A DNA stretch of 44,515 nt from Acidovorax sp. Leaf78 (GTDB lineage: Bacteria > Pseudomonadota > Gammaproteobacteria > Burkholderiales > Burkholderiaceae_C). Below the pieces are notes generated by a model. That model did not search any database. It was not told the DNA's origin and saw only the letters and a list, made by a program, of their open reading frames with translations. Shown here in pieces: positions 24,019 to 32,325 of the stretch. The stretch covers positions 422,593 through 467,107 of the forward strand of contig NZ_LMLZ01000020.1 in the NCBI RefSeq assembly GCF_001422735.1, in the 5' to 3' direction. Numbering within the stretch: the stretch's first letter is position 1; the number at the start of each line of letters is the position of its first letter. The position numbers and the translations under genes are program-made.

Positions 24019-25206
24019 TCAGCGCTGGGCGTTGCTGCCCGCATGGCCCGCGCGCAGCAGATGGTCTGCCTGCAGCCTGTTCATCCAGGCTTTTTCCACG
24101 AACGGGTCCGTCACGCCGTAGTGGCCGTGCTTCACACGCATCAGCAGGTTGGCCGAGGTCATCATGCCGATGATGCCCTGCACCTCCTGGGCCGTGACCT
24201 CGCGGCCGATCTGCGCGGCGTAGGTCTTGAGCGCTTCGCCGGTGAAGACGCCCTTCACGTCGCCGCCGATGCTGCAGATGCGCGAGAACACCGCCTCGGC
24301 CAGCGGGCCCATGGCCTCCACCTTCTGCAGTTCCACATCGGCCGCCGCGGCGCCCAGCGACTGCGCAATGGTGGGCAGGTGCTCGTCCGGCAGGGCATCG
24401 GCGGGCAGGCTGCGCAGCACGTTGAGCGCCTTCATCAGCTCCTCCGGCCGGCTGCCCATGCTGCGAAACGCGGCTTCGGTGACGTCGGCCGAAGGCAGCA
24501 TGGCGCCCAGCTGCGGGCGGACCTGCTCCAGCACGTAGTCGATGAAGTCCCGCCCCAGCACCGGAAACTCATTGGTCACCGCGCCGTTGAAGGCCTGGTT
24601 GCCCTTGAGCGTGAGTTCCTGCACCCGCGCGCGGTGAGAGCCTGTGCCGATGAACAAGAAGTAGCCGGGGGTGCCGGGGCGGGTGTTGATGGCGTCGCGC
24701 GCAGCCTTGAGCGCATGCAGCAGGTGGTCGCCGTCGGCGCTGCCCAGGGCGTGCTGCACCTCGTCGATGATGAGCACCACGTCCGTTCTGGCCTGGTCGA
24801 TCAGTGCCTCGAAGGCGTGGGCCAAGGTGGTGCCGTCGTCCTTGCCCACGTCGGCCAGCTTGAAGCCAAACTTGAACCCCGCCGCCCCGGCTTCGACGCT
24901 GGCCACGTCCTTGAGGCGCTTCAAGATGCCCGAGCCGGGCGTCTGCAGCTCCTTGAGCGTCTTGCGGATGGCCTCGTGCACCAGGTCCGCCGGGTTGGCC
25001 TGGGGCTGGCTCCACAAATCCACATAGACCACGATGGCGCCCAGGGCCTCCAGCGCCGGGATGAGGTCGGTCGCGAGGAAGGTGGTCTTGCCCACCCGCC
25101 GCTGGCCCGACAGGAACAGCCCGGAGCGCAGGGACGTGTCCAGGAACGAGGGCCTGAGCAACTGCGTGGCCATCTGTTCGGCAAGGGCGGTGCGGCGGAA
25201 CGTCAT
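24019..25206 (-). CDS. AAA-type ATPase, unknown function
   Basis: 395 residues. P-loop GQRRVGKTT at about 34-42 (in FLSGQRRVGKTTFLATDL), Walker B DVVLIIDEVQHA at about 141-152, and a sensor-like FIGTGSHRARV. The C-terminal third (about 270-380) is helical and has a winged-helix-like end (IGREVTAQEVQGIIGMMTSANLLMRVKHGHYGVTDP). This is the layout of the archaeal-type ATPases and of ATPases tied to mobile or defence functions, but no partner gene is next to it. The 5' flank (25207-25260) is strikingly AT-rich and carries an inverted repeat that may be an operator. Role unknown. Confidence 0.75.
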   Translation of the reverse strand: MTFRRTALAEQMATQLLRPSFLDTSLRSGLFLSGQRRVGKTTFLATDLIPALEALGAIVVYVDLWSQPQANPADLVHEAIRKTLKELQTPGSGILKRLKDVASVEAGAAGFKFGFKLADVGKDDGTTLAHAFEALIDQARTDVVLIIDEVQHALGSADGDHLLHALKAARDAINTRPGTPGYFLFIGTGSHRARVQELTLKGNQAFNGAVTNEFPVLGRDFIDYVLEQVRPQLGAMLPSADVTEAAFRSMGSRPEELMKALNVLRSLPADALPDEHLPTIAQSLGAAAADVELQKVEAMGPLAEAVFSRICSIGGDVKGVFTGEALKTYAAQIGREVTAQEVQGIIGMMTSANLLMRVKHGHYGVTDPFVEKAWMNRLQADHLLRAGHAGSNAQR

Positions 25207-25213
25207 AGTTTAT

Positions 25214-25230
25214 GAATTTTTATGAAATTC
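25214..25230. promoter_or_regulatory. AT-rich inverted repeat before the ATPase gene
   Basis: GAATTT-TTATG-AAATTC is a perfect 6-5-6 inverted repeat 8 bases outside the ATPase start codon, in a ~50-base patch that is very poor in GC. It could be an operator for autoregulation or simply promoter sequence. Confidence 0.35.
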
Positions 25231-25340
25231 CAATAATTATGATCAATCCATAATTCGCCGTAAAGCCTGATGGCGTGCAGTCTGGGGCGACGGCTCTGGA
25301 TATTGAGCGCCAAACCGGCGCAAAGCGTTCGGAAACGAAA

Positions 25341-25360
25341 AAACCGCCCGAAGGCGGTTT
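25341..25360 (-). terminator. Rho-independent terminator of rpsT
   Basis: AAACCGCC-CGAA-GGCGGTTT is an 8-bp stem with a 4-base loop. On the minus strand it is followed by a T-run (GGCGGTTTTTTCG), as needed for rpsT, which ends about 95 bases away. Read on the plus strand it also has TTTT. Two more perfect hairpins lie nearer to the gene: CGAACGGCA/TGCCGTTCG (25396-25415) and GCCTGAA/TTCAGGC (25424-25441). Confidence 0.85.
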
Positions 25361-25453
25361 TGTTCGTTTGCTGGCAGCGCACCCGTTACAAACGGCGAAC
25401 GGCACATGCCGTTCGGGCTGTTTGCCTGAAGTGATTCAGGCGGAAAATGAGTT

Positions 25454-25756
25454 TTAAGCGGCTGCCAGAGCCAGGGTCTTCACCTTGGCAGACAGACGGC
25501 TCTTGTCGCGAGCAGCCTTGTTCTTGTGGAAAATGCCCTTGTCGGCCACGGAGTCCACCACGGCTTGCATCTTGGCGAACAGTTCGGTCGCCTTGGTCTT
25601 GTCGCCAGCCAGAACAGCCTTTTCGACGTTCTTGACAGCGGTACGGTACTTGGAGCGCAGCGAGGTGTTGGCTGCGTTCAGCTTGGTGTCCTGACGGACG
25701 CGCTTGCGGCCCGACGCCAGGCGCGGGTTCTTCTTCTTGGGTTTAGCGGATGCCAT
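25454..25756 (-). CDS. rpsT: 30S ribosomal protein S20
   Basis: 100 residues, Lys/Arg/Ala-rich and fully helical, as expected for S20, which binds 16S rRNA in the body of the small subunit. Typical features: [19 protein letters not shown] at the N-terminus, [15 protein letters not shown] in the middle and [20 protein letters not shown] at the end. Expressed as a single gene with its own terminator, divergent from murJ across 200 bases. This rpsT/murJ neighbourhood is common in betaproteobacteria. Confidence 0.98.
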   Translation of the reverse strand: MASAKPKKKNPRLASGRKRVRQDTKLNAANTSLRSKYRTAVKNVEKAVLAGDKTKATELFAKMQAVVDSVADKGIFHKNKAARDKSRLSAKVKTLALAAA

Positions 25757-25956
25757 GATTTAGTTCCTTGAGTCTGAGGATGATGCCAGCAAAGCCCGCG
25801 ATTATAGCCCAGGGCGGGTTTCAGATGCCACCGCACTCAAAAACCGGCGCAGCGCCATCGCCGGCGCACCCAGGGCGTGTGGGCTTGGCCGTGCCGCCCG
25901 ATGCGTCCCCACTGGGGTGAAGCCGCGCAGCGGCACAGGGGGAATACACTCCAGCG

Positions 25957-27522
25957 GTGTCATTGCTCAAAGCCGCCTCCACCGTTTCCCTGCTGACCCT
26001 GGCCTCCCGTGTGACGGGACTCATGAGCCAGTTGCTCATGGCCTCGATGTTCGGGGCCAACGCCCTGACCGACGCCTTCCAGGTCGCCTTCCGCATCCCC
26101 AACCTGTTCCGGCGGCTGTTTGCCGAAGGGGCGTTCAGCCAGGCCTTCGTGCCGGTGCTGGGCACCGCCAAGACGCAGCAGGGCGAAGAAGCCACGCACA
26201 AGCTCATCTCCGCGGTGGCCACCGCCCTGGCCTGGGTGTTGCTGCTGGTATGCATCCTGGGCGTGGTCGGCGCGCCGCTGCTGGTATGGGCGCTGGCCAG
26301 CGGCCTGCGCCAGAACGCCGAGGCCTACGACGCAGCGGTGCTGATGACCCGCTGGATGTTTCCGTACATCGGCTTCATGTCCATGGTGGCGCTGTCGGCG
26401 GGCATTCTCAACACCTGGAAGCACTTTGCCGTGCCCGCGGCATCGCCGGTGCTGCTCAACGTGTGCATGATCGCCGCGGCCTGGCTGGGTGCGCCGCAGC
26501 TGGAGGCCCGCGGCATCGAGCCCATCTACGCCATGGCCGGCGGTGTGATGCTGGGGGGCGTGCTGCAGCTGGCCGTGCAGATACCGGCCCTGGTGCGCCT
26601 GGGGCTCATGCCGCGCATCGGCGTCACCTGGGGCACCGTACGTGCCGCCTGGGCCGACCCCAGCGTGCGCCGCGTGCTCACGCTCATGGGGCCGGCGGTG
26701 CTGGGCGTGGGGGTGGCGCAGATCTCGCTCATGATCAACACGCAGATCGCGTCGTACCTGACGCCGGGCAGCGTGACCTGGCTGTTCTATGCGGACCGGT
26801 TGATGGAGTTCCCCACCGCACTGCTGGGCGTGGCGCTGGGCGTGGTGCTCACCCCGCAGCTCACGGCGGCCAAGGCGGCGGGTGATGCCGAGAAGTACTC
26901 GGCCATGCTCGACTGGGGCCTGCGCATCGTGGTGCTGCTGGCCGTGCCGTGCGCGGTGGCGCTGCTGACCTTTTCCACACCGCTGGTGGCCACGCTGTTC
27001 CACTACGGCAAGCTCACCGACGACGATGTGGGGCAGATTGCGCTCGCACTGTCGGGCTACGGCGCCGGGCTCATCGGCATCGTGGCCATCAAGGTGCTGG
27101 CGCCCGGCTACTACGCCAGCCAGGACGTGCGCACGCCCGTGAAGATCGCCATTGCCGTGCTGGTCATCACGCAGCTGCTCAACATCCCGCTGGTGCGCTT
27201 CATGGACCATGCTGGCCTTGCCTTGTCGATCGGCCTGGGTGCGTTGGTCAACGCGATGTGGCTGCTGATCGGCCTGCTGCGGCGCGGCAGCTACCGGCCC
27301 CTTCCGGGCTGGGGCATGTTCGCCCTGCAGGTGATTGCCGCCAGCGCCTTGCTGGCCGTTCTGCTGCTCTGGGGTTCGCAGCATTTCGACTGGGTGGACA
27401 TGAAGGGGCAGACCCTGCGGCGCATAGGGCTGTTGGCGGCGCTGATGGCGGCCGCTGCGGTGCTGTATTTTGGCGCGCTGTGGGCGGCTGGGCTCAAGCT
27501 GCGCCAGCTGTTGCGGCGCTGA
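25957..27522 (+). CDS. murJ: Lipid II flippase MurJ
   Basis: 521 residues from GTG 25957. The start is set by the family opening MSLLKAASTVSLLTLASRVTGL. The protein spans the inner membrane about 14 times and moves lipid II to the periplasmic side for peptidoglycan synthesis. Signatures seen are GANALTDAFQVAFRIPNLFRRLFAEGAFSQAFVPV, with the conserved Arg and Glu of helix 1-2, and YADRLMEFPTALLGVALGVVLTPQL in mid-protein. It lies upstream of the SirB1-like gene with an 82-base gap. Confidence 0.96.
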   Translation: MSLLKAASTVSLLTLASRVTGLMSQLLMASMFGANALTDAFQVAFRIPNLFRRLFAEGAFSQAFVPVLGTAKTQQGEEATHKLISAVATALAWVLLLVCILGVVGAPLLVWALASGLRQNAEAYDAAVLMTRWMFPYIGFMSMVALSAGILNTWKHFAVPAASPVLLNVCMIAAAWLGAPQLEARGIEPIYAMAGGVMLGGVLQLAVQIPALVRLGLMPRIGVTWGTVRAAWADPSVRRVLTLMGPAVLGVGVAQISLMINTQIASYLTPGSVTWLFYADRLMEFPTALLGVALGVVLTPQLTAAKAAGDAEKYSAMLDWGLRIVVLLAVPCAVALLTFSTPLVATLFHYGKLTDDDVGQIALALSGYGAGLIGIVAIKVLAPGYYASQDVRTPVKIAIAVLVITQLLNIPLVRFMDHAGLALSIGLGALVNAMWLLIGLLRRGSYRPLPGWGMFALQVIAASALLAVLLLWGSQHFDWVDMKGQTLRRIGLLAALMAAAAVLYFGALWAAGLKLRQLLRR

Positions 27523-27604
27523 TGCAGGTGGTCCTGGTAACAGCCTGGCAAAACCTGGGTTTGTGCAGCTTGACGCCAGGGCAGGGTGCACTTACAACAA
27601 CGCC

Positions 27605-28453
27605 ATGCCCCTGAGTCTTTCCGTGCCCACCTCGCTCGAGTACTTTGCATCGCTGGTGCAGAGCGACGACCACTTTCCGCTGCTGGAAGCCGCCGCCAGC
27701 CTCGCCCAGGACGAGTACCCCGAAATGGACGTGCAGCTGCTGCTGGGCGACATGGATCAGCTGCTCGCGCGCATCAAGCGCCGCCTGCCGGTCGATGCGC
27801 CCGCGCTGCAGCGCCTGCGCACGCTCAACCAGTTCTTCTTTGCCGACCTGGGCTTTGCCGGCAACATTAACAACTATTACGACCCCGAGAACAGCTACCT
27901 CAACGCCGTGCTGCGCACGCGCCGGGGCATTCCGATCTCGCTGGCCATCCTGTGGATGGAGCTGGCCCAGGGCCTGGGCCTGCACGCGCGTGGCATTGCC
28001 TTCCCGGGGCACTTCATGGTCAAGGTACTGCTGCCCAAGGGGCAGGTGGTGCTCGACCCGATTTCGGGCCAGTCGCTCAGCCGCGAGGAGCTGTCCGAGC
28101 GGCTGGAGCCCTACAAGCGCCAGAGCGGCCTGGTGGACGACTACGACGTGCCGCTGGGCCTGTACCTGCAGGCCGCCACACCGCGCGACATCATTGCGCG
28201 CATGCTGCGCAACCTGAAGGAGGTGCACCGCACCCAGCAGGACTGGCAGCGCCTGATCTGCGTGCTGGACCGCCTCATCGTGCTGCAGCCACAGTCCTGG
28301 GGTGAGTGGCGCGACCGGGGCCTGGCGCATGCCGAACGCGGCAATACTGCGGAGGCCGTGGTGGACCTGGAAACCTACCTCGACCATGTCGAGGACGGCC
28401 TTGACATCGACCTGATCTCCGACCGCCTGAGCGCCTTGCGCAGCGCGGGCTGA
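27605..28453 (+). CDS. SirB1 family protein (transglutaminase-like plus TPR)
   Basis: 282 residues from ATG 27605. The N-terminal two-thirds is the transglutaminase-like SirB1 region: LNQFFFADLGFAGNINNYYDPENSYLNAVLRTRRGIPISLAILWMEL, followed by RGIAFPGHFMVKV with the His and DPISGQSLSREEL. The Cys of true transglutaminases is not seen at the expected site, so it is probably not an active protease or transferase. The C-terminal part (about 200-275) is a short TPR segment. Function is not settled in any organism I know. Cytoplasmic. Probably co-transcribed with murJ. Confidence 0.9.
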   Translation: MPLSLSVPTSLEYFASLVQSDDHFPLLEAAASLAQDEYPEMDVQLLLGDMDQLLARIKRRLPVDAPALQRLRTLNQFFFADLGFAGNINNYYDPENSYLNAVLRTRRGIPISLAILWMELAQGLGLHARGIAFPGHFMVKVLLPKGQVVLDPISGQSLSREELSERLEPYKRQSGLVDDYDVPLGLYLQAATPRDIIARMLRNLKEVHRTQQDWQRLICVLDRLIVLQPQSWGEWRDRGLAHAERGNTAEAVVDLETYLDHVEDGLDIDLISDRLSALRSAG

Positions 28454-28530
28454 CCTGCAGCAGCGCAGGCAGGCAGACCTGCCGCCTGCGCGCCGGGCAC
28501 CCTGGGGTCAGCGCCGAACGAAACCCGTGC

Positions 28531-29415
28531 CTAGAACGGCGCGCCGTCTGCTGGCAGGGCCGCCTGCAGTTGAAACAGCTGCCGGCGCAGTTCGGTGTTC
28601 TCAGCCGTGAGTTCGGCCACGCGGTGGCGCAGTGCCTGCAGTTCATCAGCGCCTGAGCTTGCGCCTGCGCCAGCGCCTGCACCAGTATCGGCGTCAGCGC
28701 CTTCGGCCTCTGGCAACGGGGCGTCTTCCTTGGGCTTGCGCTTGTTGAGTTCACGCACGCGCTTGGCGGCCTGCTTGAGCTCGTCCTTGCCCGCCGCCAC
28801 GGCGGCCACCTGCTCCTCGGCAGGCAGCGTGGCGACGGCGGCAGCGGCGTTGATGGAGATGGTGCCGGACTTCACCGCGGCCACCAGCTCGGGCGCGGCC
28901 TGCTTCTGGATCTTTTCGATCATCACCACCTGGCTGCTGCTCAGCCGGGCGGCCTTTGCGATGGCCTCGCGGCTGCTCAACGGGTCGGGCGCGGGCAGTG
29001 CGGCCATCGCTTCGGGGGCGGCTGCGGACGCATCGGTTGTGGCATTGGCGGCCGACTCAGTGGTTTCGTCCGCCGTGGTGGCGCGGGCCTTGCGGTCCGC
29101 GATGATCTCGCGCTTGCGCAGCGCCAGCACGCCGCGCTGGAAGTCGGACACGCTGCGGCGCCCCAGGTGCTGGTCGATCATCCACAGGTGGACGTCTTCC
29201 ATCGACTGAAAACGCGGGTTCTGCACGGTCTGAAAGGGCAGGCCGTGCTTTTGGCAGATGCCATAGCGGTTGTGGCCGTCCACCAGCACATCGCCCCACA
29301 GCACCAGCGCATCGCGGCAGCCTTCGGCCAGGATGCTGCGCTCCAGGGCCTCGTGCTCGTCGGGGGTCAGGGGTTCGATATAGGCTTTGAGTTCTTCGTT
29401 GACGACGATGTTCAT
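28531..29415 (-). CDS. ParB/Spo0J-like domain protein with C-terminal coiled coil
   Basis: 294 residues from ATG 29415 (MNIVVNEELKAYIEPLTPDEHEALERSI); an ATG 63 bases further out adds a basic leader and cannot be ruled out. Residues 1-100 have the ParB nuclease-like fold pattern: EALERSILAEGCRDALVLWG, VLVDGHNRYGICQKHGL, then DVHLWMIDQHLGRRSVSDFQR. A helix-turn-helix-like stretch is possible at about 155-190 (REAIAKAARLSSSQVVMIEKIQ). The end is a long coiled coil (ELQALRHRVAELTAENTELRRQLFQLQ). Similar proteins are often labelled plasmid replication or partition related. No parA or origin lies nearby, so this is probably a chromosomal orphan with an unknown DNA-binding role. Confidence 0.8.
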   Translation of the reverse strand: MNIVVNEELKAYIEPLTPDEHEALERSILAEGCRDALVLWGDVLVDGHNRYGICQKHGLPFQTVQNPRFQSMEDVHLWMIDQHLGRRSVSDFQRGVLALRKREIIADRKARATTADETTESAANATTDASAAAPEAMAALPAPDPLSSREAIAKAARLSSSQVVMIEKIQKQAAPELVAAVKSGTISINAAAAVATLPAEEQVAAVAAGKDELKQAAKRVRELNKRKPKEDAPLPEAEGADADTGAGAGAGASSGADELQALRHRVAELTAENTELRRQLFQLQAALPADGAPF

Positions 29416-29549
29416 GGCAGGCAGGGCTGGGCTGGGGAGTGCGAATCGGAGGCGGGCAAGGGGCGCGATTGTAGACATGCCCGGCCACAGGCCCCGCGCA
29501 ATCGCCCCGCTGCGCTGATGCGGCAGCTCAGCGGCCGCTGACCCTTCGC

Positions 29550-30671
29550 TCACCGGTCGCGCGCATCCCGCAGCGCCAGCCAGCCTGCCACGGCCGTGAA
29601 GGCCACCACCACGGCCACGATGATCCAGAAGCCGTGCGGCTCGTCCGCCAGCGGCACGCCGCCCACGTTCATGCCGAACAGGCCCGCCAGGATGTTGATG
29701 GGCAGGGCCAGCACCGTGACCACCGTCAGCACGAACAGGCTGCGGCTGTTGGCCTCCTGTACGCTGGCAGCAATCTCTTCCTGCAGCAGCTTGATGCGCT
29801 CCTGCAGCCCCTGCATGTCGCGCAGTACCACCGAGAACTCTTCGGTCGAGTCGCGCAGCTCCTGCGCGTCGTCCGCCCCCATCCAGGCGGGCGGGTGCTG
29901 CAGCAGCCGAAAGAGCGCCGCAGGCTCCGGCGCCAGCAGCCGCTGCAGGCGTACCAGCAGCCGCCGCAGCACGCCCAGGCGGGCGCGCTTGTGGTCCAGG
30001 CGGCCTGCCAGCAGTGCGTCTTCCACATCGTCGATGCGCTGCGTCACGCCACGCACGATGTTCACCAGGCCCGACGCCTGCGTGCGCATCAGCTCGGCCA
30101 GCAGCCCCACGCTGGAGCGCGGCGCCTGCCCGCTGCGCACCGCCGTGCGCAAGGCATCCACCGACCGCAGGGGGCGCGTGCGCCCCGTCACCATCAGGTG
30201 CGGCGCCACGCTGGTCCACAGCGTGGCGATGTCCGAAGGCTCGAACGCGAAGTCGAAGTGCGCATCGTTGAGCACCGCGATCAGCGTGTCGTCGTCGCGC
30301 TCGATGCGGGTGGAGACCGAGCGGTCCTTGAGCGCGTCGAAGAACGCTTCGGGCAAGTTGGCGTGCCGCTCCATCCAGCGCACGGCCTGGGCCTGGCTCA
30401 GGTTGAAATGCAGCCACAGGAACTCGCCCGGGGCTGCGGCAGCGGTGCCCTGCGCCTGCAAGGCCAGCCACTGGGCGGCTTGCACGGAGTCCACCTCGCG
30501 CGGCAGGGCGTCGTCGCCCAGCAGATAGCCGCAGATGAGACCTGCGGCATCGCCGCCGTAGTTGAGGCTGGCGTGAAGGGCGCCCGGAACAGGCGGGCTG
30601 GGGGGAGCGGGGGTTGCAGGGGTGGGCACGGACGTGCATGATGGTGCGCAGTTGTGACGCTGCCGTGACAA
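29550..30671 (-). CDS. CorA/ZntB-type divalent-cation transporter
   Basis: Up to 373 residues with TTG 30671 as start; an in-frame GTG at 30629 is another choice, and neither has a clear ribosome binding site. A long cytoplasmic funnel-like N-terminal domain is followed by coiled-coil helices (LLVRLQRLLAPEPAAL, LRDMQGLQERIKLLQEEIAA). Two C-terminal helices follow, the first ending in the family motif GMN (NILAGLFGMNVGGVPLADEPHG). The loop ALPINILAGLFGMN matches CorA-family channels, and the length and N-terminal FLWLHFNLSQAQAVRWM resemble ZntB. Such proteins form pentamers in the inner membrane and move Mg2+ or Zn2+. It is divergent from ppk2. The ion is not certain. Confidence 0.88.
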   Translation of the reverse strand: MSRQRHNCAPSCTSVPTPATPAPPSPPVPGALHASLNYGGDAAGLICGYLLGDDALPREVDSVQAAQWLALQAQGTAAAAPGEFLWLHFNLSQAQAVRWMERHANLPEAFFDALKDRSVSTRIERDDDTLIAVLNDAHFDFAFEPSDIATLWTSVAPHLMVTGRTRPLRSVDALRTAVRSGQAPRSSVGLLAELMRTQASGLVNIVRGVTQRIDDVEDALLAGRLDHKRARLGVLRRLLVRLQRLLAPEPAALFRLLQHPPAWMGADDAQELRDSTEEFSVVLRDMQGLQERIKLLQEEIAASVQEANSRSLFVLTVVTVLALPINILAGLFGMNVGGVPLADEPHGFWIIVAVVVAFTAVAGWLALRDARDR

Positions 30672-30680
30672 ATCACGCGG

Positions 30681-30709
30681 TTGTCATTCAACTGTCACGA
30701 CAGCGTCAC
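30681..30709 (+). promoter_or_regulatory. Tandem Pho boxes upstream of ppk2
   Basis: Three 7-base direct repeats with 4-base spacers, so an 11-base period: TTGTCAT (30681-30687), CTGTCAC (30692-30698) and GCGTCAC (30703-30709). A PhoB site is two CTGTCAT-like repeats 11 bases apart; this array gives two overlapping sites. It lies 47 bases before the ppk2 ATG at 30756. PhoB would turn on ppk2 under phosphate limitation. The same array could also influence the divergent transporter gene. Confidence 0.75.
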
Positions 30710-30755
30710 CAGCCGAAGACACCATGGCGCTCTTTGTGTGAAGACCCTGACGCCC

Positions 30756-31670
30756 ATGCTCTACAACAACGCCCTCGACACCCAGGAACTGATGCAGCGC
30801 ATCGCCAACGACCTGATCGACAGCTACGACGAAGAACTGGAGCTGGAGATCGAAGACCGCGAGGTGGACGACATCGGCGCGCCCACGGCCGCCGACAAGC
30901 TCGCCCGCCAGCAGTATTTCAAGGAACTGTTCCGCCTGCAGGGCGAACTGGTCAAGCTGCAGGACTGGGTACAGCACAGCCGCGAGAAGGTGGTGATCCT
31001 GTTCGAGGGGCGCGACGCCGCGGGCAAGGGCGGCGTGATCAAGCGCATCACCCAGCGCCTGAACCCCCGCGTGGCCCGCGTGGCGGCGCTGCCCGCACCG
31101 AACGACCGCGAGCGTACGCAGTGGTACTTTCAGCGCTACGTGGCACACCTGCCCGCTGCGGGCGAGATGGTGCTGTTCGACCGCAGCTGGTACAACCGCG
31201 CCGGCGTGGAGCGCGTGATGGGCTTTTGCTCGGACGACGAGTACGAAGAGTTCTTCCGCACCGTGCCCGAGTTCGAGAAGATGCTCGTGCGCTCGGGCAT
31301 CCGCCTCATCAAATACTGGTTCTCCATCACCGACGAGGAGCAGCACCTGCGCTTTCTGGGCCGCATCCACGACCCTTTGAAGCAGTGGAAATTGAGCCCC
31401 ATGGACCTGGAGAGCCGCGTGCGCTGGGAGGCCTACACCAAGGCAAAGGAAACCATGCTCGAGCGCACCCACATCCCCGAAGCCCCCTGGTGGGTGGTGC
31501 AGGCCGTCGACAAGAAAAAGGCGCGGCTGAACTGCATCGCGCACCTGCTGTCGCAGATGCCGTATGAAGAGGTGCCGCACCCCACCGTGGTGCTGCCCGA
31601 GCGCGTGCGCAACCCCGAATACCTGCGCCAGCCCGTGCCTGCGTCGATGTACGTGCCAGAGGTGTACTAA
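30756..31670 (+). CDS. ppk2: Polyphosphate kinase 2
   Basis: 304 residues from ATG 30756 (MLYNNALDTQELMQRIAND). In-frame starts near 30681 fall within the Pho boxes; a GTG at 30738 is also possible. Family motifs are strong: Walker A GRDAAGKGGVIKRIT, a lid-region RVARVAALPAPNDRERTQWYFQRY and the Walker B-like FDRSWYNRAGVERVMGF, all of the single-domain class I PPK2 type. PPK2 enzymes use polyphosphate to phosphorylate nucleoside diphosphates or make the reverse reaction. Cytoplasmic. The Pho boxes fit a role in phosphate starvation. A gap of about 260 bases follows before the next gene. Confidence 0.95.
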   Translation: MLYNNALDTQELMQRIANDLIDSYDEELELEIEDREVDDIGAPTAADKLARQQYFKELFRLQGELVKLQDWVQHSREKVVILFEGRDAAGKGGVIKRITQRLNPRVARVAALPAPNDRERTQWYFQRYVAHLPAAGEMVLFDRSWYNRAGVERVMGFCSDDEYEEFFRTVPEFEKMLVRSGIRLIKYWFSITDEEQHLRFLGRIHDPLKQWKLSPMDLESRVRWEAYTKAKETMLERTHIPEAPWWVVQAVDKKKARLNCIAHLLSQMPYEEVPHPTVVLPERVRNPEYLRQPVPASMYVPEVY

Positions 31671-31932
31671 GGCGCCTGGCTCAGGCAATTGAGCGGCGGG
31701 CGGTGGGTGATTCCAGTTGGCCGGCTGCCTGAGTGCCCGCTGTATGGCTCGATAGCCGGCTCGACTGCTTGACCTGTTGATTGCTTTGCAAGTTGGCTAG
31801 CTCGCCAGTTGGCAGATCGGCAGGTCGGCCAGTTGCGTGTCCAGCAATCTATCGCGGAGCTACTATTTTTATAGCATCTACCGATTGTTCACCCAGCGGT
31901 AGAGCCCTAAAAAGGGCAAAGTCCAGTGCGCG
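31671..31932. other. Gap with dispersed element copy 4
   Basis: 262 bases between ppk2 and the pseudo-receiver gene; no gene seen. GCCTGGCTCAGGC just after the ppk2 stop can form a short hairpin without a T-run. The middle contains loosely repeated CAGTTGGC/CGGCAGGTCGGCC words. The dispersed element GAGCTACTATTTTTATAGC ... CAGCGGTAGAG occupies 31858-31916. Confidence 0.6.
31858..31916 (+). repeat. Dispersed ~55-bp intergenic element, copy 4
   Basis: Contains GAGCTACTATTTTTATAGC, then ATCTACCGATTGTTCACC and CAGCGGTAGAGCCC. The centre differs from copies 1-3, but the two end blocks are kept. Confidence 0.65.
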
Positions 31933-32325
31933 CTACGCCGCAGCCCTGAGCATCAGGATCGTCGAGATCACATCCCGCACCTTGAAGGGCTTGAGCAGCA
32001 CGCGCCGCACCTGCAGGGCCTTCATCTGCACGGCGGTGGAGGCGTCGACCTGATCGGTGGTGACGGCCACCGGCACCTGGGCGTCCACCGCGAACTGGGC
32101 GCTGCGCACCCGCTCCAGCAGGGCCACCGCTTCGGCCACCTCATCCAGCGACACGATGACGCCCGAGAAGCCTTTGTTCGTCAACTGCTGCTGCGCATTG
32201 CGCACGCTGTTGACCTGGCGCACCGGCGGCAAATTCAGCTGGCGCGCGGTGGCCACGATGATGCTGCCGGTCAGCGAACTGGGCTCGACCAGCAGGATGT
32301 CTTGCGATTGCGGGCTTTGGCTCAT
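31933..32325 (-). CDS. Receiver-like (CheY-type) protein with degenerate active site
   Basis: 130 residues from ATG 32325, which overlaps the stop of the GAF gene (ATGA). The CheY-like pattern is visible: ILLVEPSSLTGSIIV, GVIVSLDEV at strand 3, VAVTTDQVDASTAVQMKALQ and RVLLKPFKVRDVISTIL with the conserved KPF. The acidic pair of a true receiver is EP here, and the phospho-acceptor position is Ser or Asp (SLD), so normal phosphorylation is doubtful. It is coupled to the upstream GAF-domain gene. The pair may form a small signal unit without its own kinase or output domain. Function unknown. Confidence 0.75.
   Translation of the reverse strand: MSQSPQSQDILLVEPSSLTGSIIVATARQLNLPPVRQVNSVRNAQQQLTNKGFSGVIVSLDEVAEAVALLERVRSAQFAVDAQVPVAVTTDQVDASTAVQMKALQVRRVLLKPFKVRDVISTILMLRAAA

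Noticed and set aside
28531..30639. One long minus-strand open frame that joins the ParB-like gene with upstream sequence up to 30639
   Set aside because: The part beyond 29478 is the wrong frame of the CorA/ZntB gene and is Arg/Ala-rich without family features; the ParB-like domain starts at 29415.
30681..30755. Earlier start codons for ppk2
   Set aside because: They fall in the Pho-box array; family proteins begin near the MLYNNAL region.
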